DNA of 64,000 nucleotides from Gnetum montanum. Its lineage: Eukaryota > Streptophyta > Gnetopsida > Gnetales > Gnetaceae. The stretch is from the NCBI GenBank assembly GCA_015680685.1, contig MNCI01003613.1, forward strand, positions 947,861 to 1,011,860. Direction: 5' to 3'. This document shows, one piece after another, positions 36,653 through 48,309 of this stretch. Positions within the stretch are counted from its first letter, which is position 1. Every line of letters begins with the position of its first letter. The position numbers were made by a program, and so were the translations under genes. The notes below the pieces were generated by a model that saw only the letters and a program-made list of their open reading frames with translations, was not told the DNA's origin and made no database searches.

Positions 36653-39072
36653 AGTCTTTTTGAGGCCTATCCTCATCATAGTGGAGTTGGTTGGTCTCTT
36701 GTGCTACATTGGTCATCCTAAGATTAACTTCCCACCACATGACATGCCTTTTTGGAAACTCTCATTGTGGTTCCTACCTAGGACAATGGACTTCCTTACT
36801 TACCCCCTTAGAAACTTCAATGTGATGCTATGGTCACACTTGTTCTTGGATGTAACTAGGGCTATTGTGGAGACCCTATTGCCTTAGGCATCTAACTTTA
36901 TTGCTAGATGCATTACTGACAAGCCACTTCCTAATACAATAGGAGGACTAGCAGATGCCATAAGTCCATGTTTCCTTATAGAGATCTAGATGATTCCAGA
37001 GTATAGTAAGTATAATACTAACAATACTCTAATGGTGGTGCATAGAGGCCACACATTATTCCAAAACCTACCTAGCACCGTGTATTATCTATATGGGTAA
37101 ACATGGGTATTGTAATGGTTTTAAGCTTTTGGATTGACTACATTCCTTAACCTCATTGATTTTACAACTTCTTGTAGGTACAAGGTTAATGATCAGGGTT
37201 TGATCATCAATGATCAAATCCTAGTAGTGGCTCAAATTGCTTTGGATGAATTCACCAAGAGTCAAATTAGAATTGTTGTGTATCAATAGTTAAGAGGGGA
37301 CTTTGATGAATATACCACTTGTTTTAACCATGTATACAAGAAGTGTAAGGATGATGGGACAATGCACAACTAATGGGTAGATGCAAAAGGCATGAATTAG
37401 ACCCTTGTAGTTGGGACCTCCAGATTGCAAAAGAAAAGGTAAGGTACACGTAAAGGCTATAGCTTTTAGTGTTTTATGGTTCTAAGTATTCTATTACTTT
37501 TCTTGGTTACTGAAATTGCTCATATTGATGCTAACATTTGGCTATTACTTTTCAGGACCTTCCACCTTTACTAATGTCACTATACCACTTTCACATTCAT
37601 TTATGAGGATACTTTCATCCTAAAGTTTGGTGAGGTGACATCAACATAGGAGTGGCTAAAGGAATAGGTGCCTCGATACATTGAATAAAACATCGAATAT
37701 GCAAGTTTGCTTGATGTATTCATGGCATCCATTCCTACCATTCCTTCTATGGAGATGTTGCATGTCATCAACTCCTCTGACAAGAAGGTTGGTAATTTTA
37801 GCATCATCATTTGAGGTATGAAGTTGAACATTGATGTAGGTGCAAGCCTCTTTCATGACTTGTTTGATGTTCCTATTGATATGGCAAAGGTTCCTACCAG
37901 GAAAGTAAGGGAATCTAGCCATCACAAAGAAGTTTTGGAGTGGCTTGGTGTCAACATGAGCCACTTTGAAATTTCTATGGATAGCTTCACAAACCCTGAT
38001 GCAAAGGAATCATATCTTTTCTTTAGGTCTCATGCATTTCCTAAACATCTATCACAAAAGAAGGTAATTGGCCTAGCATAGGAGTGGATAGTTAAGAAGG
38101 TCCTGATGAAGGACATTAGATTTTATTGGGTAGCTACTTTGGCTACTAGACTTCAAGACAAGATTCTTGGACTCCATTATATCACCTCTACAATAATCCA
38201 TATGCACTTTGAATTTTTTGTAGGTTATCTAAAGAGGTTTGTAGATTTTTTGGTGGTGTATAGGAATGGCTGATGGATTTTCCAAGACCCAAGCCAGCCT
38301 TCTAAGCCTTGAATAAATCATATTTATCTACTAGTGTAGGCCTAGAACCCACCAAAGGGAATGGATGATACATTATCCATCATCACTAAGAATCTTGATG
38401 TTAGGTAGTATCAATTTTTGTATAGTAATAATGATTATGAGCATCTCTGGTTTTCTACTAATGTTTAGGATGCTAGAAAATGGTGTATGAAGGTTGAAGG
38501 GGTAGCTAGGGAGAAACTCAAGAGGCCTATGGAGGAGGCACCCATAGCATCAGACTAGACTACCTTGAAGAAGCTTAAGTTTAAGCTTAGGTCATCACAG
38601 TAGGAAGATTTAGCTATGCTTTGTTTAAATTTAGCTATTATGTTCTAAAGTTTATGAATACATTATCGTTTTATGTGTTAACCAATTTTCTATGTGCTAT
38701 GATTGTAGACAAGTGTTAGGCTATGGTAGCCCAAGCTACTACAGAGGCAAAACAAAGGCATGCAAGAGAGGTACTCCTAAAGCAACCTAGGTTGAAGGAT
38801 TTGCTAATGTAGGTATAGATGATCTATATACCTTGTTTGGTGAGGCACTACTAGGTACCTCTTCCATCATTGTCCAAGAGGAGGAAGAGGAGGAGGATCC
38901 AGGTATGCCTATGTCTTAATATTTTTGTTATATCTCATTATTTATCTTTGGTTGTCATCCTAACCTTTCAATGATTGTTATAATTATAGTAGTTCCTAAG
39001 CCACCAATATAAGATCATGTCCCTAAGTTTCATGTAAAACCATGGGTAGAGACATCAGACAAAATGGAGTTC

Positions 39073-39077
39073 ATGTA
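39073..39077. other. Target site duplication of element B, left copy
   Basis: ATGTA directly before the LTR start TGTAACGACGG. The same five bases follow the other LTR at 56171-56175. Confidence 0.93.
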
Positions 39078-40572
39078 TGTAACGACGGAAAACGTCGGCA
39101 GCTGGAAAATACCGAACGAATCCCGTGTACACAGTTTTAACCACGGATCTGTGCGAGGGCTATGCTGGAAAAACGAATCCGCGGCGCCCTGAACAGTTTT
39201 GTCGATCAGACAAGGACTTACTAATCAGTAAACTGATGAATACTTCGTGAAAACGATCTGATTCGAGGAATCGTAAATTGAGGGGAAAACGATGTAGATG
39301 AATTGCAACGATGATAACGCTAAACACGATAAGAGGAGGCTGACATAAGAGAAGCACGTAGTTTCAAGATCCGCGCTTTGACTTGAAAAATGTATATTTT
39401 GTATGAGAAATTACACTGGGGAATCCCCGATTACTGGATGTGAAGCAAGCACAAAACAACAAGCAAAACGGTTCAAACAGAAGTCCGATCTACCTCATGG
39501 GTTAAAGCCGGGATGCAAGGAAGGTCAAGCTCTGACGTCTACCAATCAACAGTTTCTGACCAATAGAGTCTTCCCAGCAAAACGATTACTCCTGTTGCCG
39601 GTGCTCAAAGCGAACTGTGCTCTGTTTCTGCTGTAAGGTGATGCTGTCAACAATTGCCAAAGCGCTGCTCTCTCTATCTTTGCTCCAAAAGTGATAAGTT
39701 CTCTGGTGCTCAGAAAAAATGTCTTTGCTTCTCTGATTTGCCAACCCTTGTATCTTTGTCAACTGGGGTATTTATAAGCTGTGACGCCCTGTGGAAAAGG
39801 TGCAACCCAGATGACGTGTGCCCCGGTGGAAAAGGTGCAACCCTGATGACGTGTGCCCCGAATGTTTTGGGTACTGTTGACTGGACTACTTTTGCGTCAA
39901 ACTTCCTGATTACGCATAATACGCTCGTTCGCGTATTGTGCGTGTGAAGAAGAGATGCGCGTCGGGCATGTCTTCAACTGTCTTTGAGTTATATTACGCT
40001 TATTCACGCTGTGTTGCGTGTATGAGCGTAACATAACATGGAAACAATGGAGTTAAAGCTATTTTACGCTTGCTTACGCGGCTGCGCGTAGTGAAGCGTA
40101 GAACAGTGTTTAGCTTGGCGACACAATACGCTGTGATACGCTACGTTGCGTGATGAGCGTATGATGAGCAGTCGCATTTTCTTAGACTTTGCCTTTGACT
40201 GTTCTGGAGTTTATTACGCTTCCATGTGTAACAGAGCGTAAACCTGGCCTTGAACAAAAGACTTAGCAAAATACACAAGAAATCGCATATCACGCTGCTT
40301 AAGCTTCTCCCTATGCCGAAGTAACTATCCTTCTGATGCCGGACCATGTTGAAACAGCATCACGCTAAGCGCCATTACGCTATGTCGCGTGATATAGCGT
40401 AAACAGCAAAAGCATAGAAAGATTAGGAATCTGCACAAGAAGTTGTGGATTTGATGCTACGCGCCTCTTGGTGTTGCTCTGTCTTATTCCCCCCTTTGGA
40501 ATGCTGAGATGCGCCGTTGCTTGAATTGCGAATCTTTGCTTGAGGTTGACTCGCAATTTTCATGGTGTTTCA
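39078..40572 (-). repeat. Element B 3' LTR
   Basis: 1,495 bp; + strand TGTAACGACGG...GGTGTTTCA. The minus-strand U3 (40572 to about 39800) has a series of TTACGC...GCGTAA inverted repeats, for example 39993-40030, 40060-40100, 40127-40165, 40213-40240 and 40360-40405. TATA box at 39776-39769. Short open frames inside it are also present in the other LTR and are not genes. Confidence 0.93.
39769..39776 (-). promoter_or_regulatory. TATA box, element B 3' LTR
   Basis: TATAAATACCCC on the minus strand, conserved in both B LTRs and in the A LTR. Confidence 0.7.
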
Positions 40573-40585
40573 ATGGCCCCTCTTT
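40573..40585 (-). promoter_or_regulatory. Element B polypurine tract
   Basis: Minus strand AACAAAGAGGGGCCAT ends at the LTR start TGAAACACC. Confidence 0.85.
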
Positions 40586-41504
40586 GTTGACGGTTGGAGG
40601 GCTTACCCGAAAGACGTCGACAAAGAATACGAAACACCGGATTGGTAGAAGCAAGAACAACGTCCATCCATGGCTACTCAAGGATTGCCCTGTCAACATG
40701 GAAGAGCAAAGCTATAGGGAATGGGAGATAGAATGGCATGGTGGGAACGGGTTTGGGGCAGACGCAACATAAGTCGGGATGGTAAGAGTGTGGGATACGC
40801 TTACTGAACGCACAGAAACGTACGCACACGTGTGTCAACAGGAATGCTTTCAGACGAGCGTAGCGCATCAGCCTGAGATCTCTCTATCACTGATTATAGC
40901 AAGAATGCTTGCAACAGGAGCATGGCGCATCACTTCTGTGATATCTCTGCTAAGGGGAGTGCGTCAAATGGATACTTGCATATGTAGGTTTTGCGTATGG
41001 GAAGCGGGTGGTGGGGATGAAGGAAACAAGAGCTAAGGGTAGGATTTGTGAGAGGTACAGGCATGCCGATCTAAGTGGTTGGGCAAACCTGAGCAGCCAT
41101 TTCAACACGCTGTTGTACTTCACTGCTCAGATGGACGCACTTTTGAACGACATCCTCTAAGGCAAGTAACCTGCAACCACAAAAGAAAGCAGAGGACACC
41201 ATTGCTCATGCGAACAAGAGGCGAGGTTATCGAAANATCCGATAGCGATGGTTGGCGGAGGTTCCCGAGGTCGTTGTCAACGAGGATTTTGTCGGGGCTC
41301 CGGCTGGCGAGACTAAAATCTCAGAGGTACTACCACTGTGGCAGGCGTAGCGAAGGCATCTCCGAGGGATCAGTAAGATGCCTCTCAACTTGTCCGAGGA
41401 ATCAGTAGGATGCCGATGGAGTGGCGACGCTAGGACTATCCCAGTACCCCACCTCGCTGGTTGTGCAACTGTACAGGGATGATCGCGCTCGCTTGATTTA
41501 CATG
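40586..41504 (-). other. Element B untranslated region between integrase repeats and purine tract
   Basis: About 0.9 kb with no supported gene. Open frames here (for example 41079-41408 +, containing an N at 41236) lack any recognisable domain and have no counterpart in A. Confidence 0.5.
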
Positions 41505-42015
41505 GCAGCTATCTGTAAGTCTCAGTTTTAAGTCTTGGTAGACTACCATCACTGGTTTTAAGTCTCAGCAGACCATGATCTCAGTTTAAAGTCTGGGCGG
41601 ACCGAGAAGTGCTAGTTTTACATCGTAGCGGACGGTGGTGTGTCTGATTTATGGTCTTAGTAGACCGTGCTATGGATGTCAGTTTCGCGTCATGACCCAA
41701 GGACAGATCTGTGCTGGTTTTATGTCTCAGTAGATGGCTACTTACCTGTGCCAGTTTAGCGTCATGGCGGATGCGTGCAAAAGATGCCAATTTTTCGTCT
41801 TGCCGGACCTGTACAACATTGCCAGTTTTACGTCTTAGCGGACGGCTGCAACCTACCCGTTTAGCATCATAGCGGACGATTATTGCCAGTTTAGCGTCAT
41901 GGTGGATGCCTGCAAGGCATGCCAGTTTTACGTCGTAGCAGACGGTCCATGCCATTTTAACGTCATAGCGGACGTCCGGTGCCAGTTTTACGTCGTAGCG
42001 GATGAGTATTGCCAT
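41505..42015 (-). repeat. Boundary repeats (iii) of element B, about twelve units
   Basis: Tandem units of about 40 bp with the + strand core GCCAGTTTTACGTCGTAGCGG. On the sense strand this is CCGCTACGACGTAAAACTGGC, the counterpart of CCACTATGAxxTTAAACTGGC in A. Because the units keep an open frame, they yield a spurious 149-residue repeat protein. Confidence 0.9.
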
Positions 42016-42041
42016 ACCTGCTACCGACACTGTAGATGTTG

Positions 42042-43370
42042 CTAAATGTAATACTGTTTCAAATACATGTGATTTACAGGGCTTGCTAATTCATTGCCAT
42101 TGACGTCTGCTAACTTGAATGCTCCGTTGCTGTACATGTCCACCACTAAGAAAGGGCCTTCCCAATTTGCAGAGAACTTTTCCACTGGTTCACGCACGGC
42201 CTTAAGAACAAGATCTCCTTTCTTGATCAGGAACTGTTGAAGGTTGTGGCGATGTTTCTGTCGCTGTTTGTCTTGATATCTTTCAATCGTGTCAAGAGCC
42301 TGTATCCGCTTCTCTTCTACTGAATCCAGATCTGCGATTCGAGACTCGGCGTGTTGAGCCTGATTTATAACCGCGGAGAAGACCATTCTCAGAGAAGGGA
42401 TTTGCAACTCGAGAGGTAGCACTACTTCAGACCCGTAAACCAGGATATAGGGCGTACTACCCGTAGCTGTCCTACACGTAGTACAATACGCCCATAGCAC
42501 ATAGAGGATCTGTTCGTGCCACCGCCTTTTGTTGCTGTCGAGCATTTTCTTGAGCAGATTGATGATTACTTTGTTCGTTGCTTCAGCTTGACCATTCGCT
42601 TGTGGGTAATAGGGGGAAGAAAAAGATTGTCTAATGCCTAGGTTATCATAGAAGGATTTGGTTTCTGTGCTACTAAACTGCAGCCCATTGTCGGTTACAA
42701 TAGTCATCGGGAGACCAAATCTGGTTACTATGTTGTCTAGGATATAATGACAAATCTGCTGAGATGTGATCTTTCGCAGGGGAACAACCTCTACGCACTT
42801 CGTAAAATACTCAGTAGCGGTAATGATGAAGCTATGACCGGCGGGGGACTTCGGCGTGATCGGGCCTATGATGTCTAGTCCCCATCATTGAAATGACCAT
42901 GTTATCTGGGTTGTATGTAATTCTGTGGGTGAAACGTGTATAAGATTTGCGTGGCACTGACACGTGTCACAGGTTTTAACCTTCGTCAAGCAATCTTTTT
43001 CCATGCGTGGCCAGTAGTATCCTAAGCGATGGATTTTTAGGGCTATAGCCCATGGTGCTACATGGCCACCGCACAGTCCCTCGTGAACTTTGCCGACTAT
43101 ATGTCGTGCTTGGTTTTTGTCGACGCAAGTCAGCAGCATGCCATCAAAGGAGCGTCTACAGAGGGTGCTGTCTCCGATGATGACGTATTGGTTAGCCCGC
43201 TTATAGATTGCGTCTTTCTGTGCACGTGTCAATGCAAACGGTGACTCGCCCTGTAAAAGGTAAGCTTTAATGTCGTCGTACCATTCAGACGTGTTTTCCT
43301 CGAGAAGAGAGGAGATTTGCGCCATCCGAATGATAGGATCTGTGCAGTCTATAATTAATGCGGGGTAGGT
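42042..43370 (-). pseudogene. Element B integrase
   Basis: Minus strand, from about 43370 to the stop at 42042. Zinc-binding HEGLCGGH and CDTCQCH at about 43085-42965. Core: GLDIIGP with the first catalytic Asp near 42870, VTDNG near 42695, GQAEATNK with the catalytic Glu near 42580. The C-terminal part has YGSEVVLPLELQ, RHNLQQFLIKKGDLVLK and NWEGPFLVV, and ends YLKQYYI. One TGA near 42886 (a CGA-type codon before WGLD) separates the zinc-binding part from the core. It inserts element DNA into the genome. Apart from the stop it is well preserved. Confidence 0.92.
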
Positions 43371-43790
43371 GTCAAAAATATGTGCAGGCACGTTCAAAGC
43401 CAGTGTTGCCAGTGCGTCGGCCAGTGTGTTATCCGTGCGTGGCACATGCTGGGCATCGATGGTCGCAAATCGTCTCAGAAGATCTTTAGTCGTATCGCAG
43501 TAGGGCTGAAAATGTATAGCCTTGTAGGCGTACACTCCAGTGATCTGATTTATGACAAGCATCGAATCGCCCCTAATCGCGAGATGTTGAACATCGAGTT
43601 CACTGGCAGTTAGTAATCCTCTGAGGAGCCCCTCGTACTCTGCCACATTGTTCGTACAAGGGAAGGTTAAGCGATAAGCGTGCAGACGCACATCCTCAGG
43701 CGATAGCGTGATAACAGTGGCAGCACTGCCACCTCTAGCGGTTGAAGCACCGTCAAAGTACAACGTTGCTTCAGGGCTTGTCAAGATAGG
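43371..43790 (-). pseudogene. Element B archaeal-type second RNase H
   Basis: Minus strand. ATLYFDGAST near 43775 gives the first Asp, NNVAEYEGLLRGLL the Glu (about 43640), AIRGDSMLVINQ the second Asp (about 43570), and TDNTLADALATLALN the last (about 43440-43390). This extra RNase H after the first one is the defining trait of the Tat clade. No stop lies inside this domain, but the frame upstream is broken in RT. Confidence 0.9.
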
Positions 43791-44335
43791 ACTTAGACTA
43801 TGTACATGTTCGTCAGGGAACTCTGGCTCTATAGTTGCCTGATTGTTAATCGGTGAAGTTATTAACTGGTCAGCTATCGCTTGGCCTTTCGTAGATGATT
43901 GGCCAACGTAGTGCAGATCGAACTCTGCCATGATAGCCTTCCAGCGAGCTATTTTACTACTCTCATATAAGCTATACGTAATGGCCCTAAGAATGTTGTT
44001 TTTATAGATGACGTTGACTTTGCTACGGAAAAGATAATGCCTACATTTCTTAAGCGTAAAAACTAATGCTAGGAAATTACGCTCGACGTCGTTGTACCTC
44101 GTTTCATACGCACATAGAGCGTGACTCAAGTAGTAGATGGGCACTTCTGACCCATCATCCCTCCTTTGACAAAGTAACGCTGCTAACACTACGTCCGAAG
44201 TTGCGAGGTAAATGTAAAATGACAAATCCCTTTGCGGTGGGAAAACTGTCGGTAAATGTTGCAGTTCTTGTTTTAAGCTGTCAAATGCATGCTGGTAATC
44301 GTCGGTCCATTCGAAATTAACCCCCTTTTTCAGCA
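43791..44335 (-). pseudogene. Element B RNase H (first)
   Basis: Minus strand. Runs from FEWTDDYQHAFDSLKQEL through SFYIYLATSDVVLAALLCQ and VERNFLALVFTLKKCRHYL to GQAIADQLITSP. This is the RNase H usual in Ty3/gypsy pol after the RT thumb. In frame with the YVDD part of RT and with the second RNase H. Confidence 0.9.
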
Positions 44336-45520
44336 AGTGTTGCATAGGGTGTAACTTATCGGTTAATCTCGAGATGAACCATCGTATGAATTGTAAGCAT
44401 CCTTGTAACCCGCGTAATTGCTTGAGGTCTATAGGAGGTGTTAACTCGACAATGGCCTTGACCTTATCAGGGTCAACTTGTATGCCAGTTTCCGACACCA
44501 CAAACCCCAGCATGCGTCCGGTTTTGACTCCGAATACGCACTTCTTTGGGTTAAGTCGGAGCTCGTATTTGGAGCATCTTTTAAGGACTAACTCCAGGTC
44601 CCCTGAATGATCCCCAGACTTTAAAGACTTAACAGCTATGTCGTCTACGTAATCATTCAGCCTTCCTAGGAGGTAATCGCTGAAGATGTATGTCATGGCT
44701 CATTGATAAGTTGCTCTGGCTTTCTTCAGTCCAAAAGGCATCATAGTGTAACAAAAGGTGCCCCAGGGCATCATGAATGTTGTGGTCAATTGATGTTCTA
44801 GATTAATGCGAATCTGGTTATAGTCGGAAAAGCCATCCATGAAAGACAGAAGCGCATGCCCAGCTGTTGTATCTACTAGATGGTCGATACTCAGCAGCGG
44901 GAAGTTGTCCTTGATTGTGGCCTTATTCAAATCCCGGAAGTCTATGCAGATGCGTATGCTTCCAGTCTTCTTTGGGACGACTACAATGTTAGACACCCAA
45001 TCCAAGTAATCGATTGCACGGATGAAACCAGCCTGATACAGTTTAGTGATTTCATCACGCACGGATAACGCGATCTCTGGCTTGATTTTGCGTGCCTTTT
45101 GCCTCACTGCTTTGATCTACGGGTCTAAGATGATGTTGTGTTGGATTAACCTGGGATCTAGTCCAGGCATATCCTCGTATGACCATGCAAAGATAGTAAT
45201 GTTATCTTGCAGGACTTGTGTTATGGCATCATGCATTTTCTGGTCTAATAAGAAGCTGAATTTAAGCGTTTTGTCTTGACCCTTATGCATAACGATAGAA
45301 ACCTCACTGAGGGGGTCTTCAGTTATGTCCCCAACCTCCAGGTCTAGTGTGCGCGTCGACTGTTCTGGCCAATCTGGGGGCATCTCCGACGCAGCTATGG
45401 TTACGCCTTCTAAAGGGGGGTTGACGTCTACTAGCGTGGAATCGAATTGCCTAACTACTCTCCCGTATGGGCCTGTCAAAGTTAGATGCACTGAAAATAT
45501 TGCATCCATTTCCCGTATGT
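44336..45520 (-). pseudogene. Element B reverse transcriptase with pre-RT segment
   Basis: Minus strand. The pre-RT segment follows the acceptor CAG (DIREMDAIFSVHLTLTGPYG), then FAWSYEDMPGLDPRLIQHN, a TAG near 45117, AGFIRAIDYLDWVSNIVVVPK, ICIDFRDLNKAT, MDGFSDYNQI, MMPFGLKKARATYQ, a TGA at about 44702, then NDYVDDIAVKS with the catalytic YVDD near 44650. Both stops look like C-to-T changes of CAG and CGA codons. A ready ATG start is not obvious, which fits expression by splicing from gag-pro. Confidence 0.92.
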
Positions 45521-45533
45521 CCTGCAAAATCGC
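45517..45533 (-). promoter_or_regulatory. Putative sense-strand 3' splice site before RT (element B)
   Basis: Minus strand CTTTGCGATTTTGCAG ends at 45522, directly before the first pre-RT codon, and the frame opens in phase with it. A has CCACGCAG at the matching place (near 7890). Ogre-type relatives are known to splice gag-pro to pol. No convincing donor was found near 50690. Confidence 0.45.
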
Positions 45534-46329
45534 AAAGTGCGTAAATGATTAGAAGAAGGGTGACGTGGCGTCGTTGAACGTGGCAAGCTAACTGAATTTT
45601 GAATATTGTAAACAAGCTGTAATCAATGCTACCCGATTACGAGGCGATAAAATGTGGTAGTTTAACGTCATTTCGGACAGTGGCGTGCAATATCAGCCAC
45701 ATTAATATCTGGATTTTCGGGTTCCGTTTTAGGAAGGTCCCGTTGAAATCGGATATCAAGTCGGTGATCCTCGCGTATAAGCAAGTAGTTTTTTGATGAG
45801 GATAGGTTGTTGGTTGTTGAGAATTAGAACTTGTGACTATCACTGAGAGAAGGAAGAGCAGAAAGTTAGAGTGTGTAATCCTGCAAAGATTTGCAAGTGT
45901 TAAATTGTGAAAAAAAATAAATTCTGAAGCCGTCGCAATGGCTTTGAAGATCAAGAGGAAGAACGCAAAACTGGCCAAAATTGATGAAGTGCAAGAAAAT
46001 CTGAATCGTGTTTCACAGGCGCTGGTCGATGTTTGTGACCCAACGCCTTTGAACCGGTAGGCCAGTCTTAATATGCTTATGTTTGTTCTTAATGTCTACT
46101 TTTTCGTGATGTCTTTTGCGTGAATGTGAATGTCAAAATTGCAGACCTCGGGTTAGTGCGAGGGTTTAATGGGGTTGCGTCTACCGCCGTTGTCAAGGAC
46201 GAACCTTGCATTATTGCAAGGGTTTGGGCGATTTCAGCCTGGATAACTAGGTGTAATTTATAAGTTTTCTGTATTAGTCGTGCAAATGTAAATGTGGGTG
46301 TTGATGTATGTATTCGATTTTCTGTACAG

Positions 46330-47171
46330 CGTTGCGCTAAAGCCCATTCTGGTTGTGTTGGATATTGTTGGGGTTCTGTGTTGTATAAACCCCATCGTCC
46401 CCAATGTCCCTCCCCCGCACACGCGGTTGCAAGGGAAGGCAATATGGTTTCGATAGGATGCGCTGGAGTTTCTGCAGTTCTTGCTGCGCAACTTCAGCGT
46501 CATCGTGTGGTCTGATTTGTCTGATGACATCGCCGGTGCCCTATTAGAGCACCTGTTGGTAGGTTCTATGCAAGGGATTCTGGCCTTCTTGACAGACGGG
46601 GCCATCGATACGGGTCGTCTCGAAGACTGAAAGCTTAGCACCCGGGGCTTAAGGAGCTTAAACTGGATCTGGGAAATGACCCGATTCAGCTATTATCATG
46701 CATATAACACGCTGTTCATGGCCCGCCATGTCTCGACCTATTTCCAGAACCCACAAGGCACGATGTACTACGCAGGCGGGTAAGCAAATTTTGTTAACTG
46801 TCTATGTTTCTTTCTTGTTGTATATCTGTTGTCGGTGTGAAATATAAGATAAGCCCATGCGAAAAATGTAAAACAAGCCTATGTTGTATGGTACAGGTTC
46901 TTTATTCAGGACAACAAGTTAGTTGGAGATCGGGATGTGTTATCATGGGCCGAAACGGTGATAATGGCGTTTACCGCAACTAGCAACGTGCGCGCTGGTG
47001 TTATAGAGAAGATTGGCTTTGACATGCGTGAGTACCCCAACTGTTACGCTAGGGCTTTTGAGAATTGCCAACGACTCGGGTGGCTGCATGATGACTGGCC
47101 CTTAGATCCGCCCCTTACCGTCGAGGACGTGCAGAGGGAACTCCTGCCATTTCCGTTGCCATTTGGCCCCA
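46330..47171 (+). other. Exons 2-3 of B antisense gene: FCP1/NIF-like (HAD fold) domain, catalytically degenerate
   Basis: KPILVVLDIVGVLCC resembles HAD motif I of plant NIF proteins (LVVLDxNGLLC). FLQFLLRNFSVIVWSDLSDD resembles their EFL.FCFERF.VGVWSS. YNTLFMARHVSTYFQNPQGT resembles NTLLLDDSPYKALLNPP, and the following KLVGDRDVLSW...NV resembles the LG..GDLR.YLE....NVQ end. Motif I lacks the second acidic residue, and the DD pair is changed to AR. A keeps VDR here. So it is probably not an active phosphatase. Stops: TAG in exon 2 after WFR, and TGA after RLED. The identification is from my knowledge of the family; no search was run. Confidence 0.6.
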
Positions 47172-47268
47172 GTAAGGCTGTGGTGTAGTTGGTTACTGCG
47201 TAATGTAATTGTAAATTGTGGACATTGCGTAATAGAGCTTTGGTTAATTTGTGCTTTATGTTGTGCAG

Positions 47269-48309
47269 TTAGGGAATCTCGGGAGATTACCCTTACGATT
47301 TCCGGCCGCGAGGTGAACACTGTCCTCTTCCGCTATGACGACATCAAAGATGCATAGCGCTGGCTTGGCCACTCGGCGGCACCAGTCGCGGTGACCTCCA
47401 AGATCCGAGCAGCAGGGCTAATGCACCTATTTTTGGCTGCAACTCCTGATGTCCCTGCCAGTGAAATGCTAACCCTGGTCAACTCCTTCAACGAAAAGGC
47501 CGAGCGTTTCTGGATGCGCGTACATAACGTGCGCGTAAGCTTTAACATCGATGCTAAGCTCTTCGTGGACCTCTTTGGCGTCCCCTCAGACGGCCCTCCT
47601 GTAAGTGAGAAGGTGAAGAGGAGTGTGGCCTTCCAGAATTGGCTGAAGGAGTGGGTGAGGGTCCTGAAGGAGACTAAAGGGTTTCCCTATGACAAATTCG
47701 AGATGGGCGTTGCCAAGACACTTTATCCCCTTTTTCGGGCCCAGACCTTCCCCAAAACCCTCTCGTAGGGGAAGTTCTTTTCTGTAGAACAGACCCGTAT
47801 TATGCGAGAGGTTCTGGAGGAGGGGACCCAGCTCAACTGGGCAAGCTATTTTGCCAAGGGACTACGTAATGAGATGATCAAGCTTCGCCAGAAGCTTGAG
47901 TCCCGTTTCAACATGCATTACACTTTCTTCATAGCTTGCCTCCGGCGGTTGGCTTAGTTTCTGGTCATCAAAAGGAATGGGGTCTGGGTGCAGCAAGACC
48001 AAGACCAGCTGTCCAGACCTTGGATTGCCCACATCCTCAGCGCTACCCGTGGGCAGGATCCGCCGAAAGGGATTGGGGAGTCGTTGTCTATAACGACCAA
48101 GGGTCTGGCGGCGCCCCAAGTGCGAGGCCTCGACAACGTAGGCGGGATAATGCCTACTTACACCGGCGACGCCTCACGAGGGAAACGCCTGGTGGAAGAA
48201 ATTGTAGAACCTGCAGCCCGGCGTAAGAGGTTCCGTATAGCCGAGGCCGCTGAGGGTGACGCAGGCCGAACTGTGGCGGTCAAAGTTCAGTGGAGTAAGC
48301 CTCCGCCTA
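47269..48309 (+). other. Exon 4 of B antisense gene: conserved domain of unknown function
   Basis: About 347 codons in one frame, broken only by TAG codons near 47354, 47766 and 47954. Conserved in A and C: VRVSFNIDAKLFVDLFGVP (C: LNIDVGASLFHDLFDVP), the LYPLFRAQTFPKTLS block (C: YLFFRSHAFPKHLS), and LNWASYFAKGL...KLRQKLESRFNMHY (A: YNWAQYLSEGL...KLREKLESHFNVHY). It loosely recalls the 'putative plant transposon protein' domain, but I cannot confirm that. The C-terminal part is basic (RRKRFR, KRLVEE). Confidence 0.6.

Noticed and set aside
36633-38081. Stand-alone host gene fragments
   Set aside because: At first they looked like a host gene, but they align exon by exon with the antisense gene of B and A and sit at the same place in element C.
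39403-39947. Open frames inside the B LTR, repeated at 55001-55545
   Set aside because: They occur in both LTRs, have no known domain and differ by stops and shifts; incidental.
41079-41408. 109-residue + strand ORF
   Set aside because: Contains an undetermined base, has no recognisable domain and lies in the untranslated end of element B.
41581-42030. 149-residue minus-strand ORF with repeated RYDVKLA-like units
   Set aside because: It is the translation of boundary repeats (iii). The frame stays open because of the repeat unit, and the same array in A has no such ORF.
43062-44610. + strand ORFs opposite B pol
   Set aside because: Shadows of integrase and RNase H; no independent similarity.
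46089-46641. Minus-strand ORFs of 117 and 127 residues
   Set aside because: Shadows of exon 2 of the antisense gene. They have no pol or gag similarity, and the + strand reading is conserved in A and C.
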